Part shown: positions 24,771 to 34,035 of the stretch, piece by piece
Layout of the letters: every line of letters starts with the position of its first letter
Numbering within the stretch: position 1 is the first letter of the stretch
DNA from: JAVVHH01 sp964657565
Lineage (GTDB): Bacteria; Pseudomonadota; Alphaproteobacteria; Acetobacterales; Acetobacteraceae
Assembly (NCBI GenBank): GCA_964657565.1
Contig: CAZZVQ010000015.1
Coordinates: 4,559-68,558, forward strand
Length of the DNA stretch: 64,000 nucleotides
Reading direction: 5' to 3'
The notes under the pieces: generated by a model
Databases searched by the model: none
The model's input: the letters and a program-made list of their open reading frames with translations, nothing else
What the model was told of the DNA's origin: nothing
Translations under genes and position numbers: made by a program

Positions 24771-26486
24771 GTGCCGATAGATGACCTATTCGCGTGGGCC
24801 GGCCTCCTTTATGCAGCACTAGTCATTCATAAGACCTCGGGACTTCTGGAGATCAAGGCGATTGCCGTGGTCACTATCGGCATTACGATGGTCTATTTTG
24901 CTCCGCTCGATGCGGGCTATATTATCGGCATTTCTGCCGCCGCGCTGCTCTTGCTTCCAATACAAGTCTCCCGTTGGGGCACCCACTTGCTGAACACCAG
25001 ACGAATGTCGCCAAGTGTACGGTTACTCCGGGTCGCCTTCGTCCTAAACCCAGACAGCTCATTCCTTGCCGATCTCCGCTTCGCCATCGCGATGCGGTCG
25101 TTTTCGCAGCACGGGACATCCGCTGCCGCAATCGCCGCCTTCGATCAGCTGGCGCGAAGCGCGTCGACCCCGCCTGCGGCAGCGCTTTACTCACTTTTCA
25201 ATAAACGTCTCCTTGAGGATCGCCTTGATGTCTTTCTCGACGAGATCGTTTGGTCTCGTGATCACCCGCCCATAGCAACACTGTTGCGTCTCCGCGCTCT
25301 CTCATACCTTGGTAGAATCGACGAATTGCTGACGGTCTGGCGCGACCAAGCGGACCGTCTCAGGGCATCGCCTCAAGCTATCTACTTGCGTGCTCGGGCC
25401 CTGGTGATGGCCGAAACGGGACAGGTCGAGGTGCTGAAACACCTGCTCACTTCCACTACGCTGCATACCTGTCCTACCGACCAGCACGACCTTTGGCTGA
25501 CACGAGCCGAAATGACGGCCGGCACCAGAAGTGGCGCGCCGGCGCAAAGGACTTTGTGCCGCCTCGCCGAGTCGCTCGATCGGATCATAGCGCTTGAGGC
25601 TGCTCGAATGCTCGATCGCCCGCCTGCCATTGCATCTCCTATGGCGAAACAAATCGCTACGGTCCACGCCGAGCCAGAGGGCAGACGCTCCGTGCGCTCC
25701 TGCCCTGCAACACTATCGCTGATATTCCTCAACATGCTCGGTTTTACGGCCCAACTCGCTACCGGCGGCCCTGGCGCGTCACGAGCGCTGGAAATGGGTA
25801 GATTGGTTCCAGCGCGGGTTCTAGACGGAGAGTGGTGGCGTATCCCCGCCGCCTCCTTCCTTCATCTCGGATGGGTTCACCTCATGGTTAACCTGCTCGC
25901 TCTCGCACTGCTCGGCGAGAGAGTAGAACAAATGTTTGGGCCGAGGCGGATGCTGGCGGCCTACACCGTAGCTGCTCTCGGCACCATGAGCGGACTCGTT
26001 GTGCTGCAGACTCACGGCTTGATCGCCAACCACAACGTCGCGGGCGCGTCTGGAGCCGTTCTGGGTCTTCTTGGCGCCTTGATATCCAGTGCTCACCGTC
26101 AGGCCAGGCGAAGCCCAACGCAGGCCAACCGTTCCAAGCTGCATGGCTTCGTCATAATCTTGGTGCTGCAGATCGTTTTCGATGTGACAAATCCACAGGT
26201 GAGTGTCGCTGGCCATGCGCTGGGAGTGCTCTGCGGCCTACTGGCGGGATTGGCCATGCGTCCCATCGCGCAATGTTCTCCCGTGGCGCCGAGCTTCAAA
26301 CCTGTGGCAGGCTCCGCCCCAGACCGTCCCACAAATGGTAAAGCCATCCTGTTTCTCGGTGTTGTCACCGCTTCCCTCTTAGCGGCCGTTGCATTACCAG
26401 GGCAGCGGGAGCGTGCTTTGCATACTCTTTCGGGCCACCAGCACCAACCCGAGACCAGCCGGTCCGTCGACCGCGTCCCTAACTGA
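24771..26486 (+). CDS. Rhomboid-family intramembrane serine protease with long N-terminal region
   Basis: Rhomboids cut membrane proteins within their transmembrane segments. The catalytic dyad is visible in the last third of this 571-residue protein: Ser427 in GASGAVLG and His482 in VAGHALGV, with HLMVN (370-374) giving the oxyanion-region His and Asn. The first 60 residues form two or three hydrophobic segments. Residues about 80-300 are soluble and helical, TPR-like in feel, and of unknown function. GTG 24771 has GGAG about 8 bases upstream. Codon use is less GC-biased than in neighbouring genes, and the gene sits beside an ABC gene remnant, so horizontal acquisition is likely. Confidence 0.85.
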   Translation: MPIDDLFAWAGLLYAALVIHKTSGLLEIKAIAVVTIGITMVYFAPLDAGYIIGISAAALLLLPIQVSRWGTHLLNTRRMSPSVRLLRVAFVLNPDSSFLADLRFAIAMRSFSQHGTSAAAIAAFDQLARSASTPPAAALYSLFNKRLLEDRLDVFLDEIVWSRDHPPIATLLRLRALSYLGRIDELLTVWRDQADRLRASPQAIYLRARALVMAETGQVEVLKHLLTSTTLHTCPTDQHDLWLTRAEMTAGTRSGAPAQRTLCRLAESLDRIIALEAARMLDRPPAIASPMAKQIATVHAEPEGRRSVRSCPATLSLIFLNMLGFTAQLATGGPGASRALEMGRLVPARVLDGEWWRIPAASFLHLGWVHLMVNLLALALLGERVEQMFGPRRMLAAYTVAALGTMSGLVVLQTHGLIANHNVAGASGAVLGLLGALISSAHRQARRSPTQANRSKLHGFVIILVLQIVFDVTNPQVSVAGHALGVLCGLLAGLAMRPIAQCSPVAPSFKPVAGSAPDRPTNGKAILFLGVVTASLLAAVALPGQRERALHTLSGHQHQPETSRSVDRVPN

Positions 26487-26496
26487 TAAGCTGCCT

Positions 26497-28278
26497 TCAA
26501 CCCGAGCCGGTCGCTTTTCCCGCCTGTTCCCCGAATTGCAGCGCTGCCAGCCGCGCATACAACCCGCCCTCCGCCACCAGCGCCGCATGCGTCCCTGTCG
26601 CCACCACCCGGCCCGCGTCCATTACGACGATCCGGTCCGCCCGCCGCACCGTGGCCAGGCGGTGCGCGATCACCAGCGTCGTCCGCCCCTGCGACAACAG
26701 CGCCAGCGCGTGCTGCACCGCCGCCTCGCTCTCGGCGTCCAGCGCACTCGTCGCTTCATCGAGCAGCAGCACCGGGGCGTCCCGCAGCACCGCCCGCGCG
26801 ATCGCCACGCGCTGCCGCTGCCCGCCCGACAGCCGCACGCCGCGCTCGCCGAGGAAGCTGTCGAACCCCTGCGGCAGCTCGTCCAGGAACCCGGCCGACG
26901 CCGCCTCGACGGCGCGCCGCACCTCCGCATCCGACGCGCCGGGCCGACCGTAGCGCACGTTGTCCCACACGTCGGCGCCGAAGATCACCGGCTCCTGGCT
27001 CACCAGCCCGATCTGCCCCCGCACGGCGGCCGGGTCGGCCTCCCGCACATCGACGCCGTCGAGCAGGATGCGCCCCGTTGCCGGGTCGTAGAAGCGGAGC
27101 AGCAACTGGAACACGGTCGTCTTGCCGGCCCCGCTCGGCCCCACCAGCGCCACCGTCTCGCCGGGCCGCACATGCAGGCTGAACCCGTCCAGCGCCGACA
27201 TCTCCGGCCGCGACGGATAGCGGAAACTCACCTCCTCGAACCGGATGTCGCCGGCGCCCGCCGCGATCGGCACCGGATGCGCCGGCGCCGCCACCAGCGG
27301 CTGCTCGGCCAGCAACTCGCCGATCCGCTCCGCCGCCGCGCCGGCCCGCTGCACCTCGCCCCACAGCTCGGCGATCCCCGCCGTGCTCGCCGCCACCAGC
27401 ACCGCATAGAACACGAATGCCGACAGCTCGCCGCCCGTCAGCCGCCCCGCCACCACGTCGAGCCCGCCGACCCACAGGCTCAGCACGATCGCCCCGAACC
27501 CCAGCAGGATCACCAGCGAGATCAGCGTGGCGCGCACCCCGACCCGGCGCATCGCCGCCGTCACCGCGTCCTCGACCCGGCTGCGGAACCGCGCCCGGTC
27601 CACCCGCTCATGCGTGAACGCCTGCACCGTGCGCAGCGCGTTGATCGTCTCCTCGGCATAGGCGCCGAGATCGGCCACCCGGTCCTGCGCCGACCGCGCC
27701 AGTCGCCGCTCGCGCCGCCCGAACACCACCAGCGGCAGCACGACGAACGGCACCACGATGACCACCACCCCGGCCAGCTTCGCGCTCGTCACCACCAGCA
27801 TCGTCAACGCCCCGAGCGCGATGACGAAGCTGCGCAGCCATTGCGACACCGCCGAGCCGACCAGCCCCTGTAGGAGTACAGTGTCGGTGTTGAGCCGGGT
27901 CAGCACGTCGCCGGTGCGCATCGTCTCGAAGAAAGGCGGCGACAGGTCCAACACCCGGTCGAACAACGCCGTGCGCAAATCTGCCGCCACCCGCTCGCCC
28001 AGCCAGGACACGAGATAGAACCGCACCCCGGTCGAGACCCCCAGCGCCGCGACGACGGCGAACATCGCCAGCGCCGCGCCATCCAGATGCGACCGGTCCG
28101 CGGTGGCGAACCCGACATCGATCAGCCGCCGCACCCCCTGCCCGAGCAGCAGGATCAGCCCGGCGGCGAACCCCAGCGCCGTCGCCGCCCCGATCGCCCG
28201 CCAGCGATACGGGCGCAGGAACGGCAGCAGCAGCCGGAGCGCGCCGATCCGGCTGCTCACCGGGGCCGCGAGGCTCAC
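26497..28278 (-). CDS. ABC exporter, fused permease and ATPase
   Basis: This 593-residue half-transporter works as a homodimer that exports a lipid, peptide or drug. Six membrane helices lie in residues about 20-310. The ATPase domain has Walker A GPSGAGKTT, the Q-loop LVSQEP, signature LSGGQRQRVAIARA, Walker B VLLLDEATSALD and the H-loop IAHRLATV. It resembles MsbA/BmrA-type exporters; the substrate cannot be inferred. The GTG start overlaps the TGA of the phnN-like gene, giving translational coupling. The frame remains open far upstream, but that stretch is not coding. A partial second copy of its 3' end is found at 24413-24590. Confidence 0.93.
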   Translation of the reverse strand: MSLAAPVSSRIGALRLLLPFLRPYRWRAIGAATALGFAAGLILLLGQGVRRLIDVGFATADRSHLDGAALAMFAVVAALGVSTGVRFYLVSWLGERVAADLRTALFDRVLDLSPPFFETMRTGDVLTRLNTDTVLLQGLVGSAVSQWLRSFVIALGALTMLVVTSAKLAGVVVIVVPFVVLPLVVFGRRERRLARSAQDRVADLGAYAEETINALRTVQAFTHERVDRARFRSRVEDAVTAAMRRVGVRATLISLVILLGFGAIVLSLWVGGLDVVAGRLTGGELSAFVFYAVLVAASTAGIAELWGEVQRAGAAAERIGELLAEQPLVAAPAHPVPIAAGAGDIRFEEVSFRYPSRPEMSALDGFSLHVRPGETVALVGPSGAGKTTVFQLLLRFYDPATGRILLDGVDVREADPAAVRGQIGLVSQEPVIFGADVWDNVRYGRPGASDAEVRRAVEAASAGFLDELPQGFDSFLGERGVRLSGGQRQRVAIARAVLRDAPVLLLDEATSALDAESEAAVQHALALLSQGRTTLVIAHRLATVRRADRIVVMDAGRVVATGTHAALVAEGGLYARLAALQFGEQAGKATGSG

Positions 28279-28829
28279 CCCTGGACGGCGTCCAACCCCG
28301 CCGCCTCGCGGATCGCCGCCAGCAGACGGTGCACCCCGGCCTCCTTGGTGCCGTCGTTGACGATGCGCAACCGGGTCACCGGCAGCGTCAACTCGATCTC
28401 CCGGTTCAGCCGGCGCGCCACGTCGCCGGCGTCCTCGCGCCCGCGCTCGGCCAGCCGCGCCTCCCGCACCGCACGCGGCGCCGTGATCTCGATGATGGCG
28501 ACCGGGAACTTCGCCGCCGCCTCGGCCACCACCGCCCGCGACACGTTCGCGATCACCACCCGGCCGCGCGCGAGATCGAACGAGATATCGGCCGGGATCC
28601 CGTAGCGCAGCCCGTGCGCCCGCCAGCTCAGCGCGAAGTCGCCCGCCTGCTCGCGCACGTCGAACATTTGCTCGCTGACGCTTTCGTGCTCCTCCTCGCC
28701 GAGGTCGCCCGGGCGGGTGATGACCCGGCGCACGAAGCGCATGCCGGCATGCTCGCCCATCCCAGTCCGAACCCCGTTCAACAACGTGTCCTTGCCCGCT
28801 CCCGAAGGACCGACGATCAGGATTAGCAA
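28275..28829 (-). CDS. phnN: Ribose 1,5-bisphosphate phosphokinase (PhnN-like)
   Basis: PhnN phosphorylates ribose 1,5-bisphosphate to PRPP in phosphonate breakdown and in PRPP salvage. The 184-residue protein is of guanylate-kinase fold with P-loop VGPSGAGKDTLL at the N-terminus and VRRVITRPGDLGEEEHESV, a pattern seen in PhnN. The length matches the family. The only sensible start is TTG 28829, because the frame has no ATG near the P-loop. No other phn genes are in view, so it is a stand-alone copy, coupled by overlap to the ABC exporter. A role outside phosphonate use is likely. Confidence 0.82.
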   Translation of the reverse strand: MLILIVGPSGAGKDTLLNGVRTGMGEHAGMRFVRRVITRPGDLGEEEHESVSEQMFDVREQAGDFALSWRAHGLRYGIPADISFDLARGRVVIANVSRAVVAEAAAKFPVAIIEITAPRAVREARLAERGREDAGDVARRLNREIELTLPVTRLRIVNDGTKEAGVHRLLAAIREAAGLDAVQG

Positions 28830-28902
28830 CGGTGACGACCCCCATTTTGCGCGAGCGGACCTTGCGCATAGGCTCGCCGGAACGCAACGGGAGACTTCCC
28901 TC

Positions 28903-30672
28903 ATGTTCACGACTAGGCCGGACATCACCGGCACCTTCGGCGTCGTCGCCAGCACGCACTGGCTCGCCACCGCCGTCGGCATGTCGGTGCTCGAACGGGG
29001 CGGCAACGCGTTCGACGCCGCCTGCGCCACCGCGTTCACCCTGCAAGTGGCCGAGCCGCATCTGAACGGCCCCGGCGGCGACGCCCCGATCATCCTGCAT
29101 AGCGCCGCGTCCGGCACGCAGCACGTCGTCTGCGGCCAGGGCACCGCCCCCGCCGCCGCCACGCTCGCGGCCTTCGCCGATCTCGGGCTCGACCTCATCC
29201 CCGGCACCGGCTTCCTGCCCGCCGTCGTCCCCGGCGCGTTCGGCGCCTGGTGCCGCGTGCTGCGCGAGTGGGGCACCTGGGAGTTGCCGGACGTGTTGGC
29301 CTACGCGATCGGCTACGCCCGCAACGGCGTGCCGCTGGTGCCGCGCATCTCGGCCACGATCGAGACCATGCGGCCGCTGTTCGAGGCCGAGTGGCACACC
29401 AGCGCCGCCGTGTTCCTCCCGGGCGGCAACACGCCGCAGCCCGGCGCGCTGTTCCGCAACGAAGCCCTCGCCGCCACCTACGAGCGCCTCTGCCGCGAGG
29501 CCGTCGGTCCCAGCCGCGAGCAGCGTATCCAAGCCGCGCAGGACGCCTGGTATCAGGGCTTCGTCGCCGAGGCGGTGGGCCGCTTCTTCGCCGCCGAACC
29601 CGTGCTGGACGCCTCCGGCCGCCGCCATCGCGGCCTGCTCACCGCCCAGGATTTCGCCACCTGGCAACCCGGCCTCGAGGACCCCGTCAGCTACGACTAC
29701 CACGGCACCACCGTGCTCAAATGCGGCCCCTGGAGCCAGGGTCCGGTGTTCCTGCAACAGCTCGCGCTGCTGAGCGGCTTCGACATCGGCGCCATGGACC
29801 CGCTCGGCGCCGAGTTCGTCCACACGGTCGTCGAGTGCGCCAAGCTCGCCTTCGCCGACCGCGAGGCGTTCTACGGCGACGTGCCCGGCGTGCCGCTCGG
29901 GACGCTGCTGTCGGACGGCTACAATGGCGAGCGCCGGGCGCTGGTCGGGCAGACCGCGTCGATGGAGCTGCGGCCGGGTCTGCTGCCGGGCCGCAATGGC
30001 TGGGTCGACCACGGCGCCGCCGCGCGAGCGGATACGATGATGCAGGACGCCGGCGCCGGCGAACCGACCGTGGCGCGCCTGGGCGTCAGCAGCGCCGACA
30101 CCGTTCACATCGACGTGATCGACCGCTGGGGCAACATGGTCAGTGCCACCCCCTCCGGCGGCTGGCTGCAATCGAGCCCCGTCGTCCCGGAGCTCGGCTT
30201 CCCGATGGGCTCACGCGGCCAGATGTTCTGGCTGCGCGACGGCGTGCCCAACGGCCTGGCCCCCGGCAAGCGCCCCCGCACCACGCTCTCCCCGAGCTTC
30301 GCGCTGAAGGATGGCGCCCCCTGGATGGCGTTCGGCACCCCCGGCGGCGAGCAGCAGGACCAATGGTCCGTCACCTTCTTCCTGCGCATGGTGCACCACC
30401 GCTGGTCGATCCAGCAGTCCATCGACGCCCCGAGCTTCCACACCGAACACTGGCCCAGCTCCTTCTGGCCGCGCGTGGCCCGTCCCGGCAAGCTGGTGCT
30501 GGAGGGCCGCTACTCCACCGCCGTGCTCGACGACCTCGTCGCGAGGGGCCACCGGGCCGAGCGGGGCGAGGACTGGTCCGAAGGCCGCCTCTCCGCCGCG
30601 TCCACGACGGCCGGCCTCCTGCGCACCGGCGCCAACCCCCGCGGCATGCAGGGCTACGCCGCGGGCCGCTGA
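28903..30672 (+). CDS. Gamma-glutamyltransferase family protein
   Basis: Members are Ntn-hydrolases that cut themselves and then hydrolyse or transfer gamma-glutamyl or related acyl groups. The 589-residue protein shows the family N-terminal block (VVASTHWLATAVGMSVLERG), the nucleophile Thr in ADTVHIDVIDRWGNMVS, and the C-terminal GKRPRTTLSPSFALKDG. No signal peptide is present, unlike periplasmic Ggt, so a cytoplasmic acylase-type role (as in YwrD-like proteins) is more likely. GGGAGA lies 8 bases before ATG 28903. It is divergent from phnN and converges without a gap on an NCS1 permease; functional linkage with the dipeptidase operon beyond is possible. Confidence 0.88.
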   Translation: MFTTRPDITGTFGVVASTHWLATAVGMSVLERGGNAFDAACATAFTLQVAEPHLNGPGGDAPIILHSAASGTQHVVCGQGTAPAAATLAAFADLGLDLIPGTGFLPAVVPGAFGAWCRVLREWGTWELPDVLAYAIGYARNGVPLVPRISATIETMRPLFEAEWHTSAAVFLPGGNTPQPGALFRNEALAATYERLCREAVGPSREQRIQAAQDAWYQGFVAEAVGRFFAAEPVLDASGRRHRGLLTAQDFATWQPGLEDPVSYDYHGTTVLKCGPWSQGPVFLQQLALLSGFDIGAMDPLGAEFVHTVVECAKLAFADREAFYGDVPGVPLGTLLSDGYNGERRALVGQTASMELRPGLLPGRNGWVDHGAAARADTMMQDAGAGEPTVARLGVSSADTVHIDVIDRWGNMVSATPSGGWLQSSPVVPELGFPMGSRGQMFWLRDGVPNGLAPGKRPRTTLSPSFALKDGAPWMAFGTPGGEQQDQWSVTFFLRMVHHRWSIQQSIDAPSFHTEHWPSSFWPRVARPGKLVLEGRYSTAVLDDLVARGHRAERGEDWSEGRLSAASTTAGLLRTGANPRGMQGYAAGR

Positions 30673-32139
30673 TCAGGCGGCCACAGCGCCGATCACCGGA
30701 ACCGAGAAGGCGCGGTAGAGGGCCGCGCCCGCCCCGGCCCCGATCAGCCAGCCCCAGTCGCCCACGTTCGGGATGAGGCCGTAGGCCCCCAGCAACGCCA
30801 ACTCGATGGACAGTGCGCCCGAGGCTGCCAGAGCCATGAGCGCCTTGCGATTCCAGCCGCCATCGTAATAGAAGCCGCCGTCGGGCGACATGGTGTAGAG
30901 GTCCTCGACGTCGACGATCTGCCGCCGCACGAGATAGTAGTCGGCGACCAGGATGCCGAACATCGGCCCCAACACGGCGCCGAAGATGCTGACGAACAGG
31001 GTGATCGCCTGCGGACTGGCGACGAACAGCCAGGGGCATACCAGCACCGACAGCACCGAGGTGATCAGCCCGCCCAGCCTAAAATTGATGCGCTCCGGAT
31101 ATAGATTGGCGATGTCGTAGGCAGGCGAGACGAAATTGGCGACGATATTGATCCCCATCGTCGCGACGATGAAGGTGATGGAGCCGATGATGACGACCAC
31201 CGGGTTGCCGATCCGCTCGACGATCAGCACGGGATCCATGATCGCCTCCCCGAACACCTTGAGCGTGCCGGCCGTGACGATGACGGTGATGATGGAGAAC
31301 ACCAGGAAGTTGAGCGGCAGGCCGAGCAGGTTGCCCTGCTTCATCGCCGCCTCGCTTTTGCCGAAGCGCGCGAAGTCGCCGAAATTGAGCAGCAGCGCCG
31401 CGAAGTAGGCGACGATCAGCATGGCCGCATTGGCCATCACACCCACCGTTGCTGTCATGCTCGCGGCCGGCGGGCTGAGCTGCAGCGACAGGCTGGAGAA
31501 CCCGGTCTGCCACAGCATCCAGCCCGCCAGCGCGAACATCACGACGTAGACCACGGGTCCGCAGAAATCGATGAATCTGCGGATGCGCTCCATCCCGCTC
31601 AGGAAGATGATGAGCTGGAACAACCACATGAACAGAAAGCTGAACCACGCCAGGGTCGACAGGCCCAGGAAATTGTTGTGGGTCAGCGCCACCGCGGAGG
31701 GCGCCAGGGTGACGACCAGGACCTGCACCGCCTTCGATGCGAAGTAGGTCTGCACGCCGTACCACACGATGCCGACGACCCCGCGCACCATCGCGGCCAG
31801 GTTCGCACCCATGACGCCGAAGGAGATCCGGGCCACGACCGGGAACGGAATCCCGTAGCGCAGCGACGGCCGCCCGATGAGATTCATCAGGAAGTACACC
31901 GCACTGATCCCGACCAGCATGGAGATCAGCACCTGCCAGCCGGTCAGGCCCAGGAAGAAGAGGCTTGCCGCGAAGGTGTAGCCGCCGACGGAATGCACGT
32001 CCGACATCCACATCGCGAACAGGCTGAACACGCCCCAGGTGCGCCCCTCCGGCGCGGTCGGTGCGAGATCGTGGTTGTAGAGCTTGGGATGGGCGCCGGT
32101 AATGACGAGGGTGGGCACGTCGCTGCTACTTGACGCCAT
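30673..32139 (-). CDS. NCS1-family nucleobase/allantoin-type permease
   Basis: This 488-residue inner-membrane symporter has about 12 hydrophobic helices. The family signature regions are visible: TWGVFSLFAMWMSDVHSVGG in helix 1, then GANLAAMVRGVVGIVWYGVQ, and LLNFGDFARFGKSE. NCS1 proteins import uracil, cytosine, allantoin, hydantoins or thiamine precursors with Na+ or H+; the substrate cannot be assigned here. It lies 67 bases downstream of the aldo/keto reductase gene on the same strand, so it may be the last gene of that operon and deliver its substrate. Confidence 0.92.
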   Translation of the reverse strand: MASSSSDVPTLVITGAHPKLYNHDLAPTAPEGRTWGVFSLFAMWMSDVHSVGGYTFAASLFFLGLTGWQVLISMLVGISAVYFLMNLIGRPSLRYGIPFPVVARISFGVMGANLAAMVRGVVGIVWYGVQTYFASKAVQVLVVTLAPSAVALTHNNFLGLSTLAWFSFLFMWLFQLIIFLSGMERIRRFIDFCGPVVYVVMFALAGWMLWQTGFSSLSLQLSPPAASMTATVGVMANAAMLIVAYFAALLLNFGDFARFGKSEAAMKQGNLLGLPLNFLVFSIITVIVTAGTLKVFGEAIMDPVLIVERIGNPVVVIIGSITFIVATMGINIVANFVSPAYDIANLYPERINFRLGGLITSVLSVLVCPWLFVASPQAITLFVSIFGAVLGPMFGILVADYYLVRRQIVDVEDLYTMSPDGGFYYDGGWNRKALMALAASGALSIELALLGAYGLIPNVGDWGWLIGAGAGAALYRAFSVPVIGAVAA

Positions 32140-32206
32140 CTAAGCCTCCAAGCCCGTGCACGGGGCAGGCGACTTTATGCAACCCCCGAGCCACGAACGG
32201 GCTGGC

Positions 32207-33004
32207 TTACAGCATCGACAACGCCTGCTTCCGCCGCGGCGGCGCGAATGCCGCATCCAGCGCCGCCAGATCCTCCGCCGACAGCGCGATCGCAGCCGCG
32301 GTCGCATTCTCGCGCACATGCGCCAGGTCCGACGCTTTCGGGATCGTCACCACCCCGGGCGTCCGCAGCGTCCAGGCCAGCGCCACCTGCGCCGGCGTCA
32401 CCCCGTGCCGCTCCGCCACCGCCTTGAGCGCCGGGTCGCGCAACAGCCGTCCGCCCTGCCCCACCGGCGAATACGCCATCACCGGCATCCCCCGTTGCCG
32501 GCACCACGGCAACAGATCGAACTCGATCCCCCGCGCGCCAAGATTGTACAGCACCTGGTTCGTCGCGCAGCCCGGCGGCAGCCCCTCCATCTCGTCCACG
32601 TCGAAGTTCGACACACCCCAGGCGCGGATCTTGCCGGCATCCTTCAGCCGCTCGAACGCCTCGACGGTCTCCTGGATCGGCGTCGACCCCGGCCAATGCA
32701 GCAGATACAGATCCAGGCAGTTCACCTTCAGCCGCCGCAGACTGCGCGCACACGCCGCCGGCACGCCGGTATGGCTCGCATTGTGCGGATACACCTTGCT
32801 GACCAGGAACACCTCGTCGCGCCGCCCCGCGATCGCCTCGCCGACGACCTCCTCCGACCCGCCCTCGGCATACATCTCCGCCGTGTCGATCAGCGTCATG
32901 CCCAAATCCAGCCCGAGCCGTAGCGCCGCGACTTCCGCCGCCCGGCGCGAGCGGTTCTCGCCCATGTGCCATGTCCCCTGCCCCAGCACCGGCATCTCAG
33001 GCAT
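32207..33004 (-). CDS. Aldo/keto reductase
   Basis: This 265-residue TIM-barrel oxidoreductase uses NADPH to reduce aldehydes or ketones. The active-site tetrad residues are seen in LIDTAEMYAEGGSEE (Asp, Tyr), VSKVYP (Lys) and LHWPG (His). The cofactor end is represented by VVTIPKASDLAHVREN. The ATG overlaps the dipeptidase stop by 8 bases, so it is part of the BKACE-dipeptidase-AKR operon. The length is a little short but normal for the DkgA/YeaE group. The substrate is unknown. Confidence 0.92.
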   Translation of the reverse strand: MPEMPVLGQGTWHMGENRSRRAAEVAALRLGLDLGMTLIDTAEMYAEGGSEEVVGEAIAGRRDEVFLVSKVYPHNASHTGVPAACARSLRRLKVNCLDLYLLHWPGSTPIQETVEAFERLKDAGKIRAWGVSNFDVDEMEGLPPGCATNQVLYNLGARGIEFDLLPWCRQRGMPVMAYSPVGQGGRLLRDPALKAVAERHGVTPAQVALAWTLRTPGVVTIPKASDLAHVRENATAAAIALSAEDLAALDAAFAPPRRKQALSML

Positions 33005-34034
33005 GGGCAAGCTCCTCCGCGCGCCGCAGCAGCCGCAGGAAATTCCCGCCCCACAGCGCCGCGATCTCCGCCGCGCCATAGCCCCGGCGCAACAACTCGG
33101 CCGTGATGTTCGCGCTGTCCGCCGCGTCATGCCAGTCGGAGAAGCCGCCACCGCCGTCGAAATCCGAGCTGATCCCCGCATGCGCCAGCCCGGCCCGCTT
33201 CACGATGTAGTCGATGTGGTCCACGAAATTCGCCACCGACACCTCCGCCGCCTTGCCGCCCTTGCGCACGAAGCTCGGCACCGCGGTCACGTTGATCAGC
33301 CCCTCGCAATCGCGGATCGCCTCGATCATCAGATCGTCCACGTTGCGCGGCACGTCACACAACGCCCGCACGCAAGAATGCGTCGCGACCACCGGGGTCT
33401 TCGACGCCATCGCCGCCTGCAGCGCCGCCTGCTGCGACACATGCGAGATGTCGACCAGCATCCCCAGCCGGTTCAGCTCGCCGATCGCCTCCCGGCCCAA
33501 GGCGGACAGGCCCCCATGCAATGTCTCCCCATCGCCGAGGTCAGCGCGCGGATTGCTGCTGTCGGCGAGCAGATTATGCCCGTTATGCGTTAGCGTCAGG
33601 TAAACGGCGCCGCGCGCTCGGAACTGCGCCAGCATCCCGAGATCCTCGCCCATCGCATGGCCATTCTCGACGCACGGGATGACCGCGAGGACGCCATCGC
33701 GCCGGGCTCGCTCGATCGCGTCGGCGGTGTCGGTGACCACCGCGGCCAGATCGCCCTCCGCCCGCCCCATCGCGTTGATCGCGTCGAGCATCGCCAGCGC
33801 CCGCTCGGACGCCGCTCGCAGCCCGGCCGCGTCGCGCGGACCCTGCGGCACATAGGCGGCAAAGCACCCCGCGCCGAGCCCGCCGCGGCGCATCTTCGGC
33901 AGATCGACCCGCCGCGCCCCCTTGCCCCGCGGCAGATCGACGAACGGGTCGGGCCCGTCCGGCCACGGGATATCGATATGCGTGTCGATCGTGACGATCG
34001 ACCCATGCAGGGTGGCAGCATCGGTTTCAGACAT
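32997..34034 (-). CDS. Membrane (renal-type) dipeptidase, M19 family
   Basis: M19 enzymes are zinc TIM-barrel hydrolases that cut dipeptides, often with a D-residue or dehydro-residue at the C-terminal side. The 345-residue protein shows metal ligands in DTHIDIP, CVENGHAM and LVDISHVS, plus THNGHNLLADS and ISSDFDGGGG typical of the family. It has no signal peptide, as usual for bacterial members. ATG 34034 follows the BKACE stop by one base. With BKACE and an NCS1 permease it may belong to catabolism of an imported N-acyl or ring-opened amide compound; that is inference. Confidence 0.92.
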   Translation of the reverse strand: MSETDAATLHGSIVTIDTHIDIPWPDGPDPFVDLPRGKGARRVDLPKMRRGGLGAGCFAAYVPQGPRDAAGLRAASERALAMLDAINAMGRAEGDLAAVVTDTADAIERARRDGVLAVIPCVENGHAMGEDLGMLAQFRARGAVYLTLTHNGHNLLADSSNPRADLGDGETLHGGLSALGREAIGELNRLGMLVDISHVSQQAALQAAMASKTPVVATHSCVRALCDVPRNVDDLMIEAIRDCEGLINVTAVPSFVRKGGKAAEVSVANFVDHIDYIVKRAGLAHAGISSDFDGGGGFSDWHDAADSANITAELLRRGYGAAEIAALWGGNFLRLLRRAEELAHA

Positions 34035-34035
34035 G

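Noticed and set aside
26389..27873. 494-residue plus-strand frame opposite the ABC exporter
   Set aside because: Low-complexity Arg/His/Pro content and full overlap with a well-conserved ATPase gene.
28279..30171. Open frame extending the ABC exporter to 1224 residues
   Set aside because: It crosses phnN and the GGT-like gene in non-coding frames and lacks any domain; the true start is GTG 28278.
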